A model generated the notes under the pieces. It had not been told where the DNA came from, made no database searches, and saw only the letters and a list, made by a program, of their open reading frames with translations. Below are positions 41,488 through 45,699 of a stretch of 45,699 nucleotides of DNA, in pieces. Position 1 is the stretch's first letter, and every line of letters begins with the position of its first letter. The DNA comes from Bacillota bacterium (GTDB lineage: Bacteria; Bacillota; Clostridia; Christensenellales; UMGS416). Made by a program: the position numbers and the translations under genes. Where the stretch lies: NCBI GenBank assembly GCA_023422005.1, contig JAEZSC010000071.1, forward strand, positions 1 through 45,699, written 5' to 3'.

Positions 41488-42459
41488 CTATGCGTCGAGG
41501 TCGAACCCAGCCGCATGCATCAGGCCTTTCATATAGCCAGTTCCATAAAGTCGGCCCAAAACCTCATAACCAGGATTATCATTGCTCTCACCGTCCATCG
41601 TCGGCACATGGTCCGAACGGATGGGGCCCTCATATCCGCACTCCTTATAAGTACGAATTATCGTGGGCTGATGGTTCTGGCCGCACTCATGGAAGACCTC
41701 CTGGAACTTTTCAGGCGTGCCAACCACATCACGGAAATGAGCAAAGAACAGCTTGTTGTCTGCGGTAAAGTCACGTATCATTTGTGGGATGTCCTCGCCC
41801 GCAGTAGCCATTGTACCGGCGCACAGCGTTATTCCGCTGTTCGGGCTTGGCACCAGCTCGATCGCTCGGCGCATCGCAGCTGCGTTTACCAGGATACGAG
41901 ACACACCGCGAATGGGTGATATCGGAGGATCGTCTGGGTGCAGCGCAAGCTTTACACCAGCCGCTTCGGCCTCCGGTACGATTGCCTGAAGCATATACTT
42001 CAAGCCGGACCACAACTGGGCCTCAGTCACAATCCCAGATTCGGTCATAGGAGCATTCGCCATTACCGAATGGTCATACCCAGTGGCCAGTGCACCGCCA
42101 CGTGTAGGAATGTCCATCGAGGTGCGTAACCAGTTGAACTCGGCCATGAAATCGTAGCAATAGACCGGGATTCCAACGCGCCCCATGTTCCGGATCAGCG
42201 TGATGACCGACTCAACTTCTTCATCCCTGCCGGGGAGCCCAAGCTTGATCTTGTTGGCCGGTGGCCTGGATTCCACAACGAGCGGTGTAATGCCATTATC
42301 CCGAAAGCGCTGCGCCATGCGCAGCAGCGGTTCGTAATCCCATGGCTTCTGTCCGTTGCGTGCGATGCCCATGCCGGTCACCGCATACCGTATGCCCATC
42401 TGCTTTGCCAGCCTCCACATGCGGTTCGGCTGGGAATCCAGAAATTCTGCTACTTTCAT
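41488..42459 (-). CDS. Mannonate dehydratase-like enzyme (UxuA family)
   Basis: This 323-residue TIM barrel matches UxuA: GMGIARNGQKPWDYEPLL, VVESRPP, HPDDPP, GITLCAGTM, FAHFRDV and RSDHVPTM carry the expected metal and substrate residues. UxuA dehydrates D-mannonate to 2-keto-3-deoxygluconate in hexuronate breakdown. It is somewhat shorter than E. coli UxuA (394), as many Bacillota members are. A strong AAAGGAGGGGG precedes the ATG. No uxaC, kdgK or kdgA gene is in the window. It is transcribed divergently from the glycyl radical enzyme. Confidence 0.87.
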   Translation of the reverse strand: MKVAEFLDSQPNRMWRLAKQMGIRYAVTGMGIARNGQKPWDYEPLLRMAQRFRDNGITPLVVESRPPANKIKLGLPGRDEEVESVITLIRNMGRVGIPVYCYDFMAEFNWLRTSMDIPTRGGALATGYDHSVMANAPMTESGIVTEAQLWSGLKYMLQAIVPEAEAAGVKLALHPDDPPISPIRGVSRILVNAAAMRRAIELVPSPNSGITLCAGTMATAGEDIPQMIRDFTADNKLFFAHFRDVVGTPEKFQEVFHECGQNHQPTIIRTYKECGYEGPIRSDHVPTMDGESNDNPGYEVLGRLYGTGYMKGLMHAAGFDLDA

Positions 42460-42515
42460 GCTTTAACCCCCTCCTTTACTTACGAAAAAGGCCCCGATCT
42501 CTAGCACATGACACA

Positions 42516-42545
42516 TTTATCAAACGGAAATATTCGCTTTGTCAA
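42516..42545 (-). promoter_or_regulatory. Promoter for the UxuA-like gene
   Basis: On the minus strand TTGACA (42540-42545), 18-base spacer, GATAAA (42516-42521), about 55 bases before the ATG. Confidence 0.6.
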
Positions 42546-42580
42546 GTCAATTACCCTTTATTCATCGCAATGTACCTATC

Positions 42581-42615
42581 CATGTTCAATCTGAGAACTG
42601 TCTAGATAGAACATG
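42581..42615. promoter_or_regulatory. Operator-like CATGTTC/GAACATG cluster
   Basis: CATGTTC (42581-42587) and GAACATG (42609-42615) are inverted copies with a third GAAC at 42595-42598, between the two divergent promoters. They could serve one regulator for both genes. Confidence 0.35.
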
Positions 42616-42623
42616 ATTGTCAA

Positions 42624-42651
42624 TTTAACAACTTCTATAAATCAGTATAAT
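42624..42651 (+). promoter_or_regulatory. Promoter for the glycyl radical enzyme operon
   Basis: A consensus TATAAT at 42646-42651 with a weak -35 (TTTAAC, 42624-42629, 16-base spacer), about 45 bases before the ribosome site. The weak -35 box fits an activator-dependent or repressible promoter. Confidence 0.5.
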
Positions 42652-42701
42652 GAAAGTACGATACCATGACAAAACGCTGTTTATGATAAGGACTGTGCCG
42701 C

Positions 42702-44858
42702 ATGAGAAAACTCGAGCTGTTGAAAAAAGAAATGGATCATATCCCCAACAATCCTATAAACCTCCGGAATTACTTGCTATATTTGGGATACCGCGATCAT
42801 TTCGACGCCTCATCTCCCTTCGCCAGGGCATATGCAATCGAGTCGCTGCTGGTGAACCACCGCAAGCACATCTATTGGAACGATTTGATCGCCGGTTCGA
42901 TTCGCGGGCTTGTTATGGAAGAGGAAGGCATCTCAGAGCCCATGCTGGCCCGGGCGAATAAAATAACGGATAGCTATGGCAGCAATCATTTCTGGACCAA
43001 CATGGATCACTTCGCGCCGGATTATGAAACCTTCCTTGCGGATGGCATACCCGGTACCTTATCGAAAATCCAAAAATCTTTGCTTGAACACCAAGAGGAT
43101 CCGGATTATCCAAAAAAGAAAGCCTTCCTGGAATCTGCGGCCATTTCCATGAGAGCTTTCGGCAGAATGGTGGGGCAATACGGTATGGCCGCCGCCTGCA
43201 TGGCGAAAGAAGCAGAAAGCCCGGCCCAAGCGAAACAGCTTACCGAAATCGCACGCATTTGCGAAAAGCTTCAGACTCAAAGCCCGGGCACCTTTCATGA
43301 AGCATTGCAGTTAGTATGGCTGGCTCACGTAAGCTTTCTGTATGAGGGGCGCTATGCCATGGCCTTCGGGCGCATGGACCAATACCTGTACCCATTCTAC
43401 AAGGCAGATGTGGAAAACGGCACGCTGACCCGCGATCAGGCACTGGAACTGATGCAATGTACATTGTATAAAATTGGTGAAAGCCGAATTTGGGGTGCCG
43501 ACGATGTTGTTAATATTGCCATTGGCGGCATTAAGCCCGATGGCACAGGCGGCATCAATCCGTTATCGTACCTTATACTGGAAGCGGTCAAGAACTGTAA
43601 TATTCCCGGCCCGAATCTATCAGCAAGGCTCTACAGGGATGCCCCGGACCAATTCCTCGATGAGTGTCTGAAGGTCATCGGTACGGGGCTTGGTTATCCG
43701 GCACTGATGAATGACGAAGTGAATATACCGGCACTACACCGCCATGGATATTCCCTGGAGGACTGCCGCAATTACTGCATGGTGGGTTGTATTGAAAACT
43801 TTATCCAAGGCAAGCAGCCACCGTGGTCGGACGGGCGATACAATGTTCCAAAATTCATCGAGTTGACGCTGAACCGCGGCAAATGCATGCAAACCGGTGT
43901 TCCTCTTGGCCCCGATACTGGCGCTATTACTCGTTTTGCAACAATGGACGATTTCATGGAGGCTTTGCAACAGCAGATGACGTACGGGGCAGCGGAGTAC
44001 ATGATGCACTTCCGCAATGAAAATGAACGGTACAACCGTGCCGCCTACATGCAGCCCTATCTGTCATGCTATTGCCGGTGCTGCATCGAGCGAGGCCTGG
44101 ACATTAACGACGGTGGTGCGCTCTACCCCTCCGTGCACGGCGCCGGGTGCATGGGCATAGCTACGGTCTCCGATTCTCTGGCCGCCATCGAAAAGGTTGT
44201 ATATGAGCAGAAGGTTTGTTCCATCGAAACACTTCGAGACGCGCTGATTGCGGATTATGAAGGTTACGATGAGCTTCGGGCGGCATTGCGCAAGGCGCCC
44301 AAGTATGGCAACAATGACAATTTTGTAGACCGCTACGCGGTATGGTATGTGTCTTTCCTGGACAGCCTGTTCGGGCGATACCGTACTCGTGACGGCGGCG
44401 CTATCTACACAGCTATAGCCTCCAACGTCAGCAACATCCCAGCCGGCGCCGAAGTCGCCGCTACACCGGACGGGCGAAGAAACGGTGAGCCGCTTAGCGA
44501 TGCTGCATCTCCCATGCACGGCCAGGACAGGAATGGCCCTACAGCAGTGATTCTTTCGCTTTCCAAGCCCGACTACACCTTGGTTTCCTGCGGAACGGTC
44601 CTGAACCAGAAATACGCTCCCTCGATGTTCACAGAACCCGGAAAACGCGCCAGACTACTGTCGCTCATCAAAGTCTACTTCCAGAAAGGCGGACAGGAAA
44701 TCCAGATCAACGCGGTATCCAGGGAGGTCCTGGCCAAAGCGATGGAAAACCCTGATGATTACCGCAGCCTGGTGGTGCGTGTGTCCGGTTTCAGCGCATA
44801 CTTCACGGGTCTGGACAAATGCGTACAAGAAGATATTCTGCTTCGCACGGAGCATTAG
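42702..44858 (+). CDS. Glycyl radical enzyme, dehydratase/lyase-like (PFL family)
   Basis: This 718-residue enzyme has the pyruvate-formate-lyase barrel. The thiyl-radical Cys363 lies in VGCIEN, with Glu365 as the base seen in glycerol/propanediol dehydratase, CutC and related lyases (GCVE) but not in PFL itself (CC). The glycyl radical is Gly696 in VRVSGFSAYF, followed by the usual DILLRTEH end. Of the family marks, GPNLSAR and the Pro/Gly-rich ATPDGRRNGEPLSDAASP are clear. Its length is short for the dehydratase group (about 780-850). AAGGA lies 9 bases before the ATG. The activase starts 5 bases after the stop. Dehydration or C-C/C-N/C-S cleavage of a small polar substrate is possible; identity not assignable. 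Confidence 0.9.
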   Translation: MRKLELLKKEMDHIPNNPINLRNYLLYLGYRDHFDASSPFARAYAIESLLVNHRKHIYWNDLIAGSIRGLVMEEEGISEPMLARANKITDSYGSNHFWTNMDHFAPDYETFLADGIPGTLSKIQKSLLEHQEDPDYPKKKAFLESAAISMRAFGRMVGQYGMAAACMAKEAESPAQAKQLTEIARICEKLQTQSPGTFHEALQLVWLAHVSFLYEGRYAMAFGRMDQYLYPFYKADVENGTLTRDQALELMQCTLYKIGESRIWGADDVVNIAIGGIKPDGTGGINPLSYLILEAVKNCNIPGPNLSARLYRDAPDQFLDECLKVIGTGLGYPALMNDEVNIPALHRHGYSLEDCRNYCMVGCIENFIQGKQPPWSDGRYNVPKFIELTLNRGKCMQTGVPLGPDTGAITRFATMDDFMEALQQQMTYGAAEYMMHFRNENERYNRAAYMQPYLSCYCRCCIERGLDINDGGALYPSVHGAGCMGIATVSDSLAAIEKVVYEQKVCSIETLRDALIADYEGYDELRAALRKAPKYGNNDNFVDRYAVWYVSFLDSLFGRYRTRDGGAIYTAIASNVSNIPAGAEVAATPDGRRNGEPLSDAASPMHGQDRNGPTAVILSLSKPDYTLVSCGTVLNQKYAPSMFTEPGKRARLLSLIKVYFQKGGQEIQINAVSREVLAKAMENPDDYRSLVVRVSGFSAYFTGLDKCVQEDILLRTEH

Positions 44859-44863
44859 GCGCC

Positions 44864-45699
44864 ATGAGACTTACAGGCATCGTCAGCGACCTTCAGCATT
44901 TTTCCACCGGGGACGGCCCAGGTATAAGGACAACTGTGTTTCTGAAGGGCTGCAACCTGCATTGCGAATGGTGCCATAACCCAGAAACCATTCCAGCAAG
45001 GCCGGTGTTGTTGTATTATGAGCATCTTTGCACCCTCTGCGGCACCTGCCAAAGGGCCTGCCCCTATCGCATTCATACGGTTGACACGTCAAGGCACCTT
45101 ATCAATCGCCAACTATGTATTGCGTGCGGAGCTTGCGCCGCTGCTTGCCCCTCCTGTGCGCTGAAAATCTGCGGCGAGGAAAAGCAACTGTCTGAAGTTA
45201 TGGATTTCATTCTCACGGATGTTGATTTCTACCGATCGTCCGGTGGCGGGGTGACTATTTCGGGGGGCGAGCCCATGCTGCAGGCGGAGTTCACCTCTTC
45301 GATCGCATCCGAATGCAAAAAGCATGGTCTGCATGTAATCGTCGATACGGCTGGCAATGTAGATTTTTCAACGTTTGGCCATGTCGTCCCTTTCACGGAT
45401 TTATTTTATGTAGACCTCAAGGGTGCAACTGAAGCAGATTACCAGGGAAAGACAGGTGGCAGACTCACGATGGTATTGGAGAACATCACCAAACTGAGAG
45501 CGTTGGGGTGCGCGGTTGTGGCAAGGATTCCTATCATCCCTGGATACAACGACAGCTTGGATTATTGCAGCAAGATGGCAGACTTGCTGGAAAAGACAGA
45601 TTGCCATCATGTGCATTTGCTTCCTTTCCATCGCTTGGGATCGAGCAAATACCGTGCGTTGGGGTTGGACTGGCATTGCCAGGGGATTGAGCCGCCTAA
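44864..45699 (+). CDS. Glycyl-radical-enzyme activating protein (radical SAM), partial
   Basis: The frame runs off the window after 278 codons; about 20 residues are probably missing. The radical-SAM motif is GCNLHCEWC (Cys30, 34, 37) after FSTGDGPGIRTTVFLKG. An insert with two ferredoxin-type clusters follows (Cys56, 59, 62, 66 and Cys85, 88, 91, 95), then SGGEPMLQ, VDLKGA and IPIIPGYND. The double-cluster insert is the mark of activases for dehydratase-type glycyl radical enzymes rather than PflA. It abstracts hydrogen from Gly696 of the neighbouring enzyme using S-adenosylmethionine. Confidence 0.93.
   Translation, partial: MRLTGIVSDLQHFSTGDGPGIRTTVFLKGCNLHCEWCHNPETIPARPVLLYYEHLCTLCGTCQRACPYRIHTVDTSRHLINRQLCIACGACAAACPSCALKICGEEKQLSEVMDFILTDVDFYRSSGGGVTISGGEPMLQAEFTSSIASECKKHGLHVIVDTAGNVDFSTFGHVVPFTDLFYVDLKGATEADYQGKTGGRLTMVLENITKLRALGCAVVARIPIIPGYNDSLDYCSKMADLLEKTDCHHVHLLPFHRLGSSKYRALGLDWHCQGIEPP

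Noticed and set aside
41252..41536. 94-codon plus-strand frame between the PHP and UxuA-like genes
   Set aside because: Covers the UxuA terminator and the 3' end of that gene; no domain or ribosome site.

Overview
The window looks like chromosomal DNA from an anaerobic Bacillota of the class Clostridia. Pointers to this are strong AGGAGG-type ribosome sites, Lpl/Ytc-type sugar ABC transporters with YesM/YesN two-component control, a DegV protein, an Rnf-like redox protein, a glycyl radical enzyme with its activase, and several GTG/TTG starts. No tRNA, rRNA, CRISPR array, insertion sequence or phage gene was seen. Genus cannot be fixed from the sequence.

Layout. (1) 1-2.5 kb: the 5' end of a lipoprotein gene, probably a solute-binding protein (minus), diverges from a cytoplasmic beta-helix protein of pectate-lyase-3 type. 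(2) 2.7-11.1 kb: a receiver/triple-PAS histidine kinase, a very large cell-surface protein (glycine-rich beta-helix rungs, eight Ig-like repeats, Pro/Thr linker, C-terminal membrane anchor), a structured convergent spacer and a small lipoprotein. (3) 11.2-13.4 kb: a DUF5060/apiosidase-like/DUF5605 glycosidase and about 780 bases without an intact gene, holding a decayed hydrophobic frame and an orphan plus-strand terminator. (4) 13.5-15.7 kb: a two-gene minus operon, a CoA-binding (YccU-like) protein followed by an RnfD-RnfC fusion. (5) 16-28 kb, all minus: a carbohydrate locus in transcription order YesM-like kinase, YesN-like regulator, binding protein, terminator, two permeases, large GH172-type protein, amidohydrolase, alpha/beta hydrolase, second GH172 protein, terminator. 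(6) 28.3-34.3 kb, minus: ROK-type regulator, MFS and MATE transporters, a third GH172 protein and a URO-D/methyltransferase-like protein. (7) 34.5-38.7 kb, plus: a DegV protein, a frameshifted fibronectin-III remnant on the minus strand, then a three-gene overlapping set (alpha/beta hydrolase, condensation-fold acyltransferase, zinc-ribbon membrane protein). (8) 38.8-40.4 kb, minus: DEAD-box helicase and cold-shock protein. (9) 40.4-45.7 kb: a PHP phosphoesterase and a mannonate-dehydratase-like enzyme (minus) diverging from a glycyl radical enzyme and its activase (plus, cut by the window end).

How it works together. Most of the window suits scavenging of plant or microbial glycans. External oligosaccharide would be sensed by YesM/YesN, imported by the Lpl-type transporter, and cleaved inside the cell by the GH172 proteins (no signal peptides) with esterase and amidohydrolase help; sugar acids could pass to the UxuA-like enzyme. 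The least conventional units are the RnfD-RnfC fusion with its CoA-binding partner, which stands alone without RnfA/B/E/G, and the glycyl radical enzyme with a GCIE active-site motif whose substrate cannot be read from sequence.
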